Part shown: in pieces, positions 25,000 through 36,100 of the stretch
Layout of the letters: each line of letters opens with the position of its first letter
Numbering within the stretch: position 1 is the stretch's first letter
Assembly (NCBI GenBank): GCA_003254905.1
Contig: QANU01075873.1
Location: 16,959 to 80,958 of the forward strand
Source of the DNA: Nissolia schottii
Taxonomy: Eukaryota > Streptophyta > Magnoliopsida > Fabales > Fabaceae
DNA length: 64,000 bases
Reading direction: 5' to 3'
The notes under the pieces: model-generated
Database searches by the model: none
The model's input: the letters and a program-made list of their open reading frames with translations, nothing else
What the model was told of the DNA's origin: nothing
Program-made: the position numbers and the translations under genes

Positions 25000-26830
25000 T
25001 TTCTCTAACATTTATGTTTTGTTTTTTCAAAATTATTGTGTGTACATCTAATTTGCATCCACCTTACAACCACCAACATATTACACATTAACTCTCATAT
25101 TTCTCTCTCTTCTTTTCTCTATCTCCCTCCCGCGCACCACTTCTTCTGCATTTTTTTTTTCATATTCTTTCTGTTCCTCCCTCCTCCTCCTCCCCTTCTT
25201 CTTCCGTATGTTGTGACTATCACGCTCGTTTTGATTTGTTCTTCTTTGTCCTTCGACATATTTCTTTTTCTTCTTTTTTGTTTACAGTACATGATACAGA
25301 GCATGAACAAGGTTTTCAACATCCATTTATTTTTTCTTGTTTGTTTTTTATTCTTTACCATATGTTATGAATCTCAAAGTTTTTGTTTTCATTTTCGTTT
25401 CTGTCGTATTTTTTTAGGTGTTCAAAAGTTTGTGTATTTTTGAAGAAAAGCTTGCGTATTCTTATTCAAAAGTTTGTACACGTGAGTACCAATGTTTTCG
25501 TCTTTTTCGTTTTCATTGTCGTCTTACTTTTTGTTTCTACTGGTTGAAAAGTATGTGTAGGCGAGCACAAAAATTTGTGCATCTATTTTGAAATGCTTAT
25601 ATAGGAAAGAGAGTCTGTGTATGTTACCAAATTTTGAAATTGATTGTTATATTTGTTGTTTATATACATATAAAAGTATGTGTAGTTCTTCGTAAAATTC
25701 TGTGTATATTTGTGATTATGAGTAATCCAAAAATTCTAAATGTTATTTAAATGTTTGTGTCATTTTGTGCTAATGTTTGTGTTTTTATGTCCACGAGTTT
25801 GTGTATGTTGTTAGCAAATTTAGAAATTAGTTGCTTGTTAGTTTGCATATGCATCATTGTTTGTTTGTGTAAATTAATCTCTTAAAAAAATATTGTACGA
25901 TTGATATTGTACTGGTCTGGCTCTACGAATAGGCCCAATTCAAGGAGACGACCCACTAGATGGGATCCAAGTCCAGGAGAGTGCAAATGACGTGGACTGG
26001 AAGGATAGAGGAAAACAATTCCTAGACAACGGAGGCTGGCAAAGCCGTTGGGAGGGAAGCTCGGAGAATCCTATGATACTCGGGATGAGTAACCTCCTAA
26101 AACTGATCAGAGATGAAAACCCTAGCCTACTAACTATAAAAGGGGAAAGTCACGCCAGTCTCAGGTTCCAATTTCCATACCTCATATCCTAAAATTCGTT
26201 CTGACTTGGGCGTCGGAGTTGCAGGTCTAACCCCCAATGATTGGAGAAGAGGAAGAAGGCCCACTAGAGCAGAGAAGTGACTTGAGACACGTGAGCACGT
26301 AACCCATGTTCTCACAGGACAGAACAAATATGATTTGTGAGGTTGATCTAAAATTTTTGAATGATAGTTAATTCTTTGTGTAAGTTCGTGCTAATGTTTT
26401 TGTTTTTATGTTCAAGAGTGTGTGTATGTTATTACCAAATTTCGAAATTGATTGTGGTATATGTTGTTTATGCACATATAAAAGTTTGTGTGTTGTTATT
26501 CAAAAATTTGTGTGATACTTTGTAAAATACTGTGTATTGAAAGAGTGAGAGAAATGAGAACTTTTTGATTTTTTGAACAATTGAGAACGAGAGAGAGAAA
26601 TGCAAACTGCTTTGGTCATAGAGTGTGCACGCACGCTTGAGATGAGAGTGAGGATCGTGTGATGTATGAGAGAGAATGTGATGGTTATGAAATACGAAAT
26701 GAGGCACGTTCTATATAAATTGTGTTGTTCACTATATGGTAGATGCAAAAGTGGTGTGTCATAGCAATAAAGTGTTTTTCAATCACTTACTTAATTCATG
26801 TACACATGTACAAGTGAATAACTATTTGAG
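25000..26830. repeat. Irregular TTTGTGTA-rich repeat region with inverted CT/GA flanks
   Basis: Blocks of the kind TTTGTGTATGTTNTTACCAAATTT and ATACATATAAAAGTATGTGTAG recur at about 25600-25700 and 26400-26530. The outer left flank (25070-25260) is CT-rich (CTCTCATATTTCTCTCTC). The outer right flank (26540-26690) is its GA-rich counterpart (GAGAGAGAAATG, ATGAGAGAGAATG). The layout suggests a larger fold-back element whose centre received the LTR at 25909-26326. The borders were not resolved. Confidence 0.4.
25909..26326 (+). mobile_element. Solo LTR, about 418 bases
   Basis: It begins TGTACTGGTC and ends GGACAGAACA; the ends are imperfectly inverted (TGTACTG against TGTTCTG). Flanks GATAT and AATAT differ at one base of five, consistent with a decayed target-site duplication. 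Internal signals fit a retrotransposon promoter: TATAAAAGGGG at 26135-26145 and the motif CTGACTTGGGCGTCGGAG at 26201-26218, which is recurrent in plant LTR leader regions. No internal retrotransposon domain is adjacent. Confidence 0.65.
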
Positions 26831-26972
26831 AGTGTAAACAAAAGTAGTTAAGGATTAAATGTAATCTTTTTTTAAAAAAAGAAAAGAAATAGTAAATTAT
26901 AGTGTGATTGAATTACACTGGCCTCCCCTGCCGTTAGGTGATATTGCACACAGACCCAACGATTTACAAAAA

Positions 26973-27144
26973 AGAAATGTTTAAACCTCTTACTTCTTTA
27001 TCCTAATTATCCTCTTAACAACCTCATGATGACACTTGATAATTTTAGAGGGTAAAATAGGAACAAAAAATAATATATTGTTGCCAAGTGTTATGCATAG
27101 AGGTCGTTAGTTAGGTTAATGAAGTAGGAGACTCAATCATTTCT
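26973..27144. mobile_element. MITE with about 35-base terminal inverted repeats
   Basis: Left end AGAAATGTTTAAACCTCTTA and right end read on the other strand AGAAATGATTGAGTCTCCTA. Pairing continues through CTTCTTTATCCTAATTA and CTTCATTAACCTAACTA. Total 172 bases. Confidence 0.65.
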
Positions 27145-27998
27145 CTTTAAAAAAAATACATGCAAAATTCTATTGAGATTTATTTGATATTATAACTATT
27201 ATATATATTTTCTGGAATGTGACAACGAGTACTCCTTCCCTATAAAAGGGTTAGAGTAGGTTAGAGTATTATGTGTAATATCACTTAACCTCAAAGAAAG
27301 CTAGTGTAACTTATTTTACATTTTATTTAATTTTTTATTAAATAATATTATAACTTAAACATAAAGAATGAAGATATGAATTCATGTTTTGTGCCAAGTG
27401 TGTTCTCATTTTGTATTGGTACAGTATTATTGATTTGTCATATGAGAGTCAAAGAAACTCTTTAATTATCTTCTCGAGAGTTTCTATCAAATTACAAACG
27501 TTTTAAAGCAAGGTTTCTAGCTAAATAGTTTAGTTGTCACGAGTGACCAAAGGCGTTGCTGAATTTGAAGTTATAGAAAAATCCAAAAGGGAAGCACCGT
27601 TCATTTTCTTTTTCTTTGAGGAGAAGAGAAGAATTTTATTTATAGACCAACTTAACAATAATTATAAATTGAAAAAAATACATCAAATCTAATATTAATA
27701 AAATACGAATATAACTTTCATTTTGATGTTTAAGCATCTTTATCAAAAACCAGTAGTATCATTGTTGCAGTTTGAAGAATGTATTATGTTTCTTTTTACA
27801 ATAAACTCGAATATCTTCTTCATATGTAAAACTTCTACAAACAAAATCTCACAAAGAGAAACGAAAACAACCATAAAAGTCATACATATCATGTGTGTGT
27901 GTGTGTGTATATATAATTCTATCTAATCAGAATTAGTTCAGTTAGTTTGTTGTCTCACACAGCTTAGTTGGTTAAAAACCATTATTTGATAGTTAGTT

Positions 27999-28500
27999 TG
28001 TTAGAATGTAGAATCATCTACAACAGGATCTACCTAAAGTCGATCTGAGCTCACTTGTTTATATATATAGCTAACTTTAATGAGCAATCAGGTAGCGATT
28101 CAATTCAATCATTTTCCAAGTTTGTTATTCTATTATGGTATCAGTTGTTCATTTCTCTTTTTCGCTCCAATTCTCTAGTTCTTTATCCATGGAAGGTTAG
28201 AAACTCAGCTTCGCTTCTTGCGTGTGAGTTCCTCTTCGAGTTCCCAATCAGATTGAAGTGAAATCATTGTGATCTCTCGACATTTCTTATGTGTCTAATT
28301 CTCGATAGTGATTTGTATATTTCATTAGGTGATTCCTCAGGTTTTCTCTTAGGTTTTTCCTTCTTTTTGTGTGAATTCTCTGAGATTTCTCAACAATTCT
28401 GCCATGGCTGAAAATCTTTTGAGCCCCTTTTTACCTTCATCAATCAGAAGGACATGACCCCATTCTTGTTTGAGACTCATGAAGGATCCTACAACAAGTA
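27999..28500 (+). mobile_element. Ty1/copia-type 5' remnant (LTR, primer-binding site, gag start)
   Basis: A short LTR-like segment starts TGTTAGAATG at 27999 and ends about 28135. It is followed directly by TGGTATCAG (28136-28144), the initiator-methionine tRNA primer-binding site typical of plant LTR retrotransposons. After a leader of about 260 bases, an ATG at 28404 opens a gag-like N-terminus (MAENLLSPF, then in another frame FETHEGSYN). The similarity ends near 28500, exactly where the MYB segmental duplication begins. Confidence 0.6.
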
Positions 28501-28730
28501 CCATATCTTTATGAGTTTAGTTGTTCAAAATAGTTGTCATAATAATATGATTTAATGATCAAAGGACACCTAAGGGTATTCCTCAAAGTACGCCCACAAA
28601 AGTGGTAAAAAAACGTCACTTCTCTTATCGTTTCTTCCTTAAGAGTGGACCCCACCATTCACTTGTTTCTTAATATCCATGACTATATACACTCCCTCGA
28701 GTGTAAATAAATAAATAAATAAACTCTTTC

Positions 28731-28737
28731 TATAAAT
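28731..28737 (+). promoter_or_regulatory. TATA box of the MYB gene
   Basis: TATAAAT lies 162 bases upstream of the ATG, within the block conserved with the upstream copy, and is followed by a CT-rich leader (CTCTCTCTCTCTCACTC). Confidence 0.65.
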
Positions 28738-28892
28738 CAAAGTGGCCAAGCAGTTTCAAAATCTCATATATACACTTTAGTCTAAAGTGTAGTTTTCTGT
28801 AACCTATCCTCAATTTACGCACTCCTACCGCTAGCTAGCTCTTCTGCTCTCTCTCTCTCTCACTCTTTCATTTCTCCCTCTCTCTCTAAACA

Positions 28893-30632
28893 ATGCCTCT
28901 TGAAATCATTGATCTCACAAGATCTTCTCCTCGTCCTCTTCCACTACCACCACCGCCGCCGCCGCCGCCGCCGCCGCCCATGTTGCCATCATCACCAAGA
29001 ATTCTCAATTTTGCTGCTGCTGCTGCCGCTGGCAATTCAACCGTAGAACAAGCTCAATTTGAGAATCTTAGTACGCCCTTATGGCCAAATAATAATAACC
29101 CAAATCAAAATCATCAAAATAATTATTTGCCTTATTATTATACCAACATCATTAACCACCAATCACCACCACAACATCAAGCAGCTACTAATTTCTGGTC
29201 AGCTTCTTCAATGCATGTCTATGATCCCTCTTATCAGGCAGCGGCGGCGGCTGCTGCGACTTCTTCTAGAAGCTTCCAACCCATCAGCAGCAACAACAAC
29301 ACGCATGAAGCTGCTGCAGTGCCTGATCAAGCAAATGCATTCCCTTCTCATGCTCATGATAAGAGGCTCAGGGAGCATTGGACTCTTAGAGACCAAGAGT
29401 TTGTGCCTCTCTCTCTCTCCTCTCTCTTAACCCTTCATCTAATTATTAAAATTCATAGTAACGTTAAAAAGTGCGTTTGTTTAAGCTTATTTGATTAAAA
29501 AAGCTTTTTTTAAACTAAAATGAACAATTTTTTTTTGTGTATTTAGATATTTTTTTTTATAATCAAAGAAAAATCATATTTTCAACTCTTCAAGAAGATA
29601 AAAGAATAGTTTTTCAAAAACAAAAATTGTTTTTATCAGTTTAATCACTTTAAAAAAACTTAAACAAATGCGTCTTAGTTGATTCTCTTCATTTTGATCC
29701 ATACTACTATACTTGAAACAATGCCGCACAAGGCTAGAAAAATATATAGTCGTAATTTTTACATAATTATAAATCATTTTATTGTTGTTTGGTGAAATTA
29801 AAATGATATTACTGCTTTTTTCATTTAATGACTGATAACTATGTTGTGTCATTATGACAATTGAAAATTTTCAATTTTTTCGACGTAATTCTGGCAAAAT
29901 ATCTGGCTTTCTTGCTAGCTAGCATTTGTTTTGTTGGTGGTTGCAACTCTCCATTCCATCGTTAATTAGTTTTATTAATTTTGATATCCTTATTAATTTA
30001 TTTATTATGTTGATTCTTTCATTAATTTTGCTAAGACATTATTGATTATGGTAAGTGTACTTGCATATTTTTTTTACCATAGGTTATTTATGATGGGGCT
30101 AATCAAGTATGGAACAGGGCACTGGACCAAAATAGCTAGGCACTTTCTCACTAACAAGACACCACAACAAGTTCAAAGCTATGCTAATAGCTTCTTCAAT
30201 CACTTGTCATCCACAAACTTTTATAACTTAATCAGGAGAAGCAATTTAGCATACTCCAATGGTAGTTTCATGAATAATAATGACGCATCTCCCTCATACA
30301 ACAACAACAACAACAACATTATGCCTAATTTGGTCACTTCAAATTATGGTGATGTTGAGCCAATTATGAAAACCCTAATGCTTTTCCCAGAGAAGAAAGG
30401 GCCTAATTTCTTTCAAATTAAGTCGATGGGCACCAACGCTAACGCCAGTGGCAACACTGATTATGGCAATGAGTTCCAGATGGAGACAAATGGTGCACGC
30501 GCTCCGATGAATGAAGTGCGGTCCAATGTACGAGACTTGTGTTTGGTGGGATCCAGAGAAGCCGGCGGTTCAGCGGGTGCTAGTGGAAATTACGAAGAAG
30601 TTGATTTAGAGCTGCGTTTGGGTAGAAGCTAG
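28893..30632 (+). CDS. MYB/SANT-type transcription factor with EAR-like tail, splice junction uncertain
   Basis: Exon 1 (28893 to about 29402) encodes MPLEIIDLTRSSPRP, a run of 11 prolines, then Asn-, Gln- and Ala-rich sequence ending KRLREHWTLRDQEF, where REHWT is the first MYB helix. Exon 2 ends with TAG at 30632. It encodes the rest of a single MYB/SANT repeat (HRLFMMGLIKYGTGHWTKIA, then RHFLTNKTPQQVQSYANSFF), an Asn-rich spacer and the C-terminal DLELRLGRS, an EAR-type repression motif. Such proteins are nuclear and likely repress transcription (inferred). The expected acceptor is CATAG before 30083, which needs a phase-2 donor; none follows REHWT, and the site that is a GT in the pseudogene (CTCGTAAGAG) is CTCTTAGAG here. 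A phase-0 alternative joins 29402 to 30036, keeping the frame but adding 16 residues. The intron contains a MITE. The gene may be functional or newly decaying. Confidence 0.7.
29471..29674. mobile_element. Intronic MITE in the MYB gene
   Basis: Left end GTGCGTTTGTTTAAGCTTAT. Right end read on the other strand GACGCATTTGTTTAAGTTTT. The related segment at 23151-23322 sits at the same place in the pseudogene. Confidence 0.55.
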
Positions 30633-31140
30633 TGACGAATCACATTTTGTTTGTTTTCATGCATGTAAGAACAAATATGTTTCCTTAATTTGTAACTTTT
30701 TTCTTTTTATTTTTATTTTGTTTCGTTATGGTGTTAACGTTTAGTTCGTGTTTCTGTGGGCATTTAGGCGTTTGGTATTTGCAAGTGTGTGTACTGTGTA
30801 ATAAGACTATATGTTAGCATTAAAAGAAAAAGGATTAAAAAAAGAGTATATGTTAGTGAACTGTATATTATAGTTTCAATTTTCGTTTGATTTAAAATGT
30901 TTCAATTAAAAAAAAATAAAAAATCATAAGCAACCATCTTTTTAATTGCAAAGTGCCATTCTTCCTTTTTTTTTTTTCTTTTTTTTAATAAAAAAATTGT
31001 GTTCCCACGAAATTGATCTCATATTGAATTAATGCCACATTTTGAATTAATGCTAGGAAATGATGTTAAATTAATGCCACTGAATATTACCTCTGTTATC
31101 AATCCTCTATTATTTGTCACTTTTTAAATTTGGTGTATTC

Positions 31141-31885
31141 TTTGCTCCAACCCAGGTGTTCTTGATTGAGTTCAAGCTTCCTTTTCACCCATCTTAATTA
31201 GTATTTAGTAGCTTGCAACTTTTTACAGTAAAGTCATTTTCGAAATAGATAGCAATTAGTAGGGGAGATAGCTCCTTATAAATTGGCAAGGTGAGTGAAG
31301 AAAAAAAAAGGTCCCTTTTAAGAGTGTGTTACCGCTACAATATAGGAAAATAATGCAGATTTTGGTCCAACCATCCATATGATATGATCACTTTTAATTG
31401 ACCCAAAAAAAAATGAAAATCATTTTCCTAGGAAAGTAAGAAGAACTCGGAAACTGCTGTGATTTCCCACTCTCACAATTAGTACACAATTGCGGCATAA
31501 CTGCACAAGTGGATGAAAATTGGTTAAACACTTCAACTCATCAATCATGTTTGTTCAAGAGAACCAACAAAAATTGATAAATAGTAGTATATAAGACAAA
31601 TAGGTGGGATTTATTACCTTTTTTTTGTGTCACGTGATTTAGGGAAAAGTTGATAGAAAGATATTGAAGTAATTATAATTAGTCAAGTCCAGCCAGTGAG
31701 GAAATTAACTTGAGCGAGTCAATTGGACACCATCTTGGGAATTAGAACTTGATCTTGGCTTATTTTGTGAGACTTCAAATTTGGTGGTTTGAAGCTTTGA
31801 ATGTCAAATGGAAAGACTTGTATCTTATAAGTTGTGGAAGCACCCTAAACACACATTATACTACAAAAGAGAATTTGGAAAGGAA
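31141..31885. other. Intergenic stretch downstream of the MYB gene
   Basis: AT-rich sequence without a supported gene. A 66-codon frame at 31749-31949 is formed partly by the following tandem repeat and is not convincing. Confidence 0.5.
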
Positions 31886-32375
31886 AGCAAGGGCTAGGCC
31901 CATGGGCTTTTGGGCCTGTGGGCCCATGGGCCGTGTTGACCCGAGCTGATCGATAACGTTATTGTTAGACATCTTTATTGCATAAAAGAGAAAAGAAAAA
32001 AAAATTAGGTGTGTAAGGACTTGGGCTTGTGGGCCCCATGGGCTGTGTCAGCCAGTGCTGGTCGATAACATTATTGCTAGCCATTTTTAAACGATACAAA
32101 CAAAAAGAAAAAATTAGGTGTGGGGTTAGGCCTGGGCTTTTTTGGGCTCGTGCGCCTCATGGCCATGTCGGCCCAAGTTGGCTAATAATGTTATTACTAG
32201 CAATTTTTAAAGCATAAAAATGAAAAAAAAATAGGTGTGTTAGCCCGAGTTGGCTAATAACGTTATTGCAAGCCATTTTTAAAGGAAAAGAAAAAAAAAA
32301 GATGTGGAGCCAAGCCCATGGACTTTTTTGGGCCCGTGGGCCCATGGCCGCATCAACGGGCCAACGCTAGAAAAC
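31886..32375. repeat. GGGCCCATGGGCC-type tandem repeat, units of about 105-120 bases
   Basis: Roughly four units. Each has a GC-rich half (GGGCTTTTGGGCC, GTGGGCCCATGGGCC) and an AT-rich half (CGATAACGTTATTG, GCCATTTTTAAA, AAAAAATTAGGTGTG). Units start near 31906, 32024, 32134 and 32241, with a partial fifth. The GC half is internally palindromic (GGCCCATGGGCC). Confidence 0.7.
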
Positions 32376-32518
32376 AAAAAAAAATTAGAAAAATTTTAGT
32401 TTTTTTTACTTAGGATGGGCTCATGGGCTAGCCCTGTGGACTTAAGGCCTTATAGGCTTTTTGCCTATGGGGCTTTTGAGCCCTGTGGGCTTTTTGGAGC
32501 CCTTTCAAGCCCATTGAG

Positions 32519-32894
32519 TAGCGCTATCAAAATGGGCGGGCCTGCCCGTTTGTGGCCCGCGGACCTAAACAAGTCAGGCAAAAAAATATGCATATTTTTA
32601 GGGTCTGGCTCGTCTATGGTCGGTCCATGGGCCTAAAAGGGCCGTCTGCTAGTCCGTTTATTTTTTTTAAATTAAAAAATTTTAAAATATTTCAAAAAAA
32701 TTAAAAAATTAAAAAAATTATTTAAAAAATTAAGGGCCAAGTTTAAACGGGCCGGTCCAATTTTTTTAAAATTTTTTTGCAAACTTATTTTTTATATGTA
32801 AAGTCTATCTATTTAATCGGTAAATGAATTGTACCCGACCGCCCCACCATTGAGAGTAGGGCTCAATAGGGTAGGGCCTATTTTGACACCTCTA
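32519..32894. mobile_element. hAT-like MITE with GGGCC-rich subterminal sequence
   Basis: The left end TAGCGCTATCAAAATGGGC matches the right end read on the other strand, TAGAGGTGTCAAAATAGGC. Subterminal runs of GGCCCG/CGGGCC flank an extremely AT-rich core. This design recurs in plant hAT-derived MITEs. An 8-base duplication was not found, so the family call is by resemblance only. Confidence 0.55.
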
Positions 32895-33164
32895 CCCTCA
32901 ACAGCAGTTCTACTGTCCTTGGCTCCTCCCTTTCACGCACTTGTCGTCGTTCTCCATCCTTTGATCGCCAACTCGTGAGTTCGTCACAGTACCTCGTCCT
33001 CTTCTCACTCTCTTATCTGCCTTCGTGGTAGTCTTCTCTACTCCAGACTTGTCAATAAAGCTTGAAAGGAACCGCGAAACCACCGTTCACTGTGCTGCCC
33101 TAGTGCAATCTACCTTGCCACACTGCCACCGCGCTTCTAATCATAAAGACACAAAAATCCATCC

Positions 33165-36100
33165 ATGGCCATTGAAACTCTAGTCCTAGGTACTTACATA
33201 TTCCTTCCCCTTCTCTGTTGTCTCAAAAGCACAATGGTTTTTCAATCCCACGCGTTCGTTTTGCAGGTGCTGGCCAAGAGGTGGGGAAGAGCTGCGCAGT
33301 GGTGACCATCAATGGGAAACGCATCATGTTTGACTGCGGAATGCACATGGGCTACTTGGACAGGCGTCGGTACCCTGATTTCAGTCTCATCTCCCGCTCT
33401 GGCGATTTCGACAGTGCCCTCTCTTGCATCATCATCACTCATTTGTATCACCAGAACCCCGCCTCATTATTACTATTATTTAATTCTTTTAGTTTTCTTT
33501 TGGTGAAAATTGCTTTTGGCATTAACATGTTTGTGTCGCTGTTTGCTAAATTTGGCAGTCACCTGGACCATGTTGGGGCATTACCTTACTTCACCGAAGT
33601 TTGTGGGTATAGCGGACCGGTCTACATGACTGTCAGTATTCTTATTACATGTTTGATGAAATTCTTTTTCGCTTGAGTTGTATGATGAAGGTTTTTTTTT
33701 TTTTTCACCTATAGTATATAGTTGAATTATTAGGCATTTGACATCAAGTGGCTACTTCTAAAGTTTAAATGACTATATTTTGACATCTACGGCTATATGA
33801 ATCAAGAGGTGAAAAGAAACTAGAAGGAGAAGGCTTTTGTGCCTTGTGCAGTGCAATATTTCATGAATGTGGAAGATGACTATGTTTTTGAAATAATGTG
33901 ATTGTCAAGCCTTCTCATGCAAGAAGGCGCTACGTTACTTTTGCGGAAGGGGAAGAAATTGTCCGTGGTTTAGGATTCCGCAAAGTAAAATTTGACAAAT
34001 AATTTTAATAGGTTAAAACAAAATCCTTAAATTGGTTTGATTGGAAAAATATTTGGCAAAACAGGGTATGCTTGATTGAAGTTTCGAAATTTGTTTGGGG
34101 AAGGAAATAATGACCAGAAGATTATGGCATAAGCAATATTGGTTGTTAAAATTGTTTGAACTTAGTTTGAATATTTGGATGCTATTCTGAACCTGGTCAG
34201 TGCTGATTGGATGGATACTAAGATTTTATGAATATGCTGGAGCTCCAAAGCCAGCATGATTTTGGCCAAAATTTTGATGATGCTTTGAATATTTTAAACG
34301 CTGGCCTCCATATTCTAATTCTATTGTTGTAACTTTTTACTTGGCAGTACCCCACAAAAGCTTTAGCTCCTTTGATGTTGGAAGATTATCGGAGAGTGAT
34401 GGTTGATCGTCGTGGCGAGGAAGAGCAATTTACTTCTGATCATATTGCCGAGTGCATGAAGAAAGGTAATGTAGGAGGATCCTCTTTTATTTTGCAGTAT
34501 CTATGTGTTGGGATAGCAAGTAATTTTTTTGGTTTAGACATTCCACAAGGAAGAGTTTCTTATATTTGATCTAGTCAAGCTTGTCAGTGGACTGCACATT
34601 ATGTAATGCATTTAAATAGTTGACTGAGTTATTTCTTAACAAGTTCATGACAAGAATATTCCTTTTCTTGTCTATAAAGTATGTCACGTAATTGATTTAT
34701 TTTTATTGACAATGTGAACAAACTAAATTTTTTGTGATTTGCATTTTTGTGTGAATTTTGAAACTGATTCATTTAAAAGAGTCTTCAATACTTATCAGTA
34801 GTTTGGTTTGCATTTTGGCTAACACAAAAGGTTCCTAACCGAAAGCACCATACCTCTAATATTACTATCTCAATCTCTCATCTTTCTAAAACCATTTTAA
34901 TCTGATTTATTCCTGTTTACTCTACAGTTATCACAGTAGATCTGAGGCAGACTGTGCAAGTGGACGAAGATCTTCAGATTCGCGCCTATTATGCAGGACA
35001 TGTAAGGCTTGTGAGCTTCATCTCATATTTTATTTCCAGTTATAGATTTAGTTTCAGATATGTTGGTGAATTTATCACCATTAAAGTTCTTGCTTAGCTT
35101 TTGATTGAAAGACACTAGAGGATGGGATGTCAAAAAATTAGTTTATAAAATCTGTGACATAATAGCCAACTGAGGCTGGCACAGATGGCTAGGATCCGGA
35201 GTCCAAAACACAACCCACACGTATGGGTTTCCCTTGGGTCATGGGTTCGACTCCCCCTAGCTTGAAAACTTCAGTTGGTGGCAACCCTCTGTGGGGAGAT
35301 CCCCTATCGCTCGAGGGGTAATGTTGGCCCTTGGGCTGTCCCAGTTGGCGTTGGGTTGGGGGTGTGGCACCCACTGGCCCAATGACTGCTGGATCCCTGG
35401 CTCGGGCATTGGTGCCCTGCCGCTGGTACTGTGAGTGCCTTCCCTTATCGGCATTCTGTATACCCAAAAAAAATGTGACATAATCAGACTAAGATGAAAG
35501 TGTCTGATAATCCATTAGACTCCAATTCTAGTATCATAACACTTTTTAGTAGTCCAAACTAGTCTATCTGAAAGTAATTGTTAATTTGTTGTAATGGATG
35601 ATTTTGAAACTTCTGGCATTCTGCTCCAGCTGGACACATCACAGAGAATTTTTGGTGTGATAAAAGAATTATTATATTAATAAGAGGAGAAGAGAATTAC
35701 AAAAGATAGGAGGACAAGAGATTCTCTTTACAATAACAAGAACAAACAAGAAAAGACTATCAATACAGTACAGTTTTCCAATCTGTCCACATCTGAGAGG
35801 GATTATGTGCTTCACACATAACTAGCATGTCTGAAAATTTGTCATTTAGATTCTTATTTCTATTTCTTATTCTCAAGCCCCACAACTTCATTGCTAGTAC
35901 AACATCCAATTATCCAACTTAGGTACTGTAAGATACCGAGCCATGGATCAGAATAATAGAACAGTAATTGGATAATTGATGGTAACAGAATTGATTGTGA
36001 TGAAGATTAGAAAATGCATTGCTAGGAACACAATAAAGGGTTCTGGTGCTATAGCAGCCCAGCCTCTTCCAAGTACATCCCAATATTTGCCTACCTATTC

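Larger units (their letters stand above)
28505..31140 (+). repeat. Segmental duplication, downstream copy
   Basis: Partner of 22275-24720; see that entry for landmarks. It begins immediately after the truncated copia remnant and ends in a half-MITE (TTTAAATTTGGTGTATTC). Confidence 0.8.

Noticed and set aside
25036..25443. A 135-codon hydrophobic open frame
   Set aside because: It derives from CT-rich and T-rich repeat sequence (Phe/Leu/Ser-rich) with no family resemblance.
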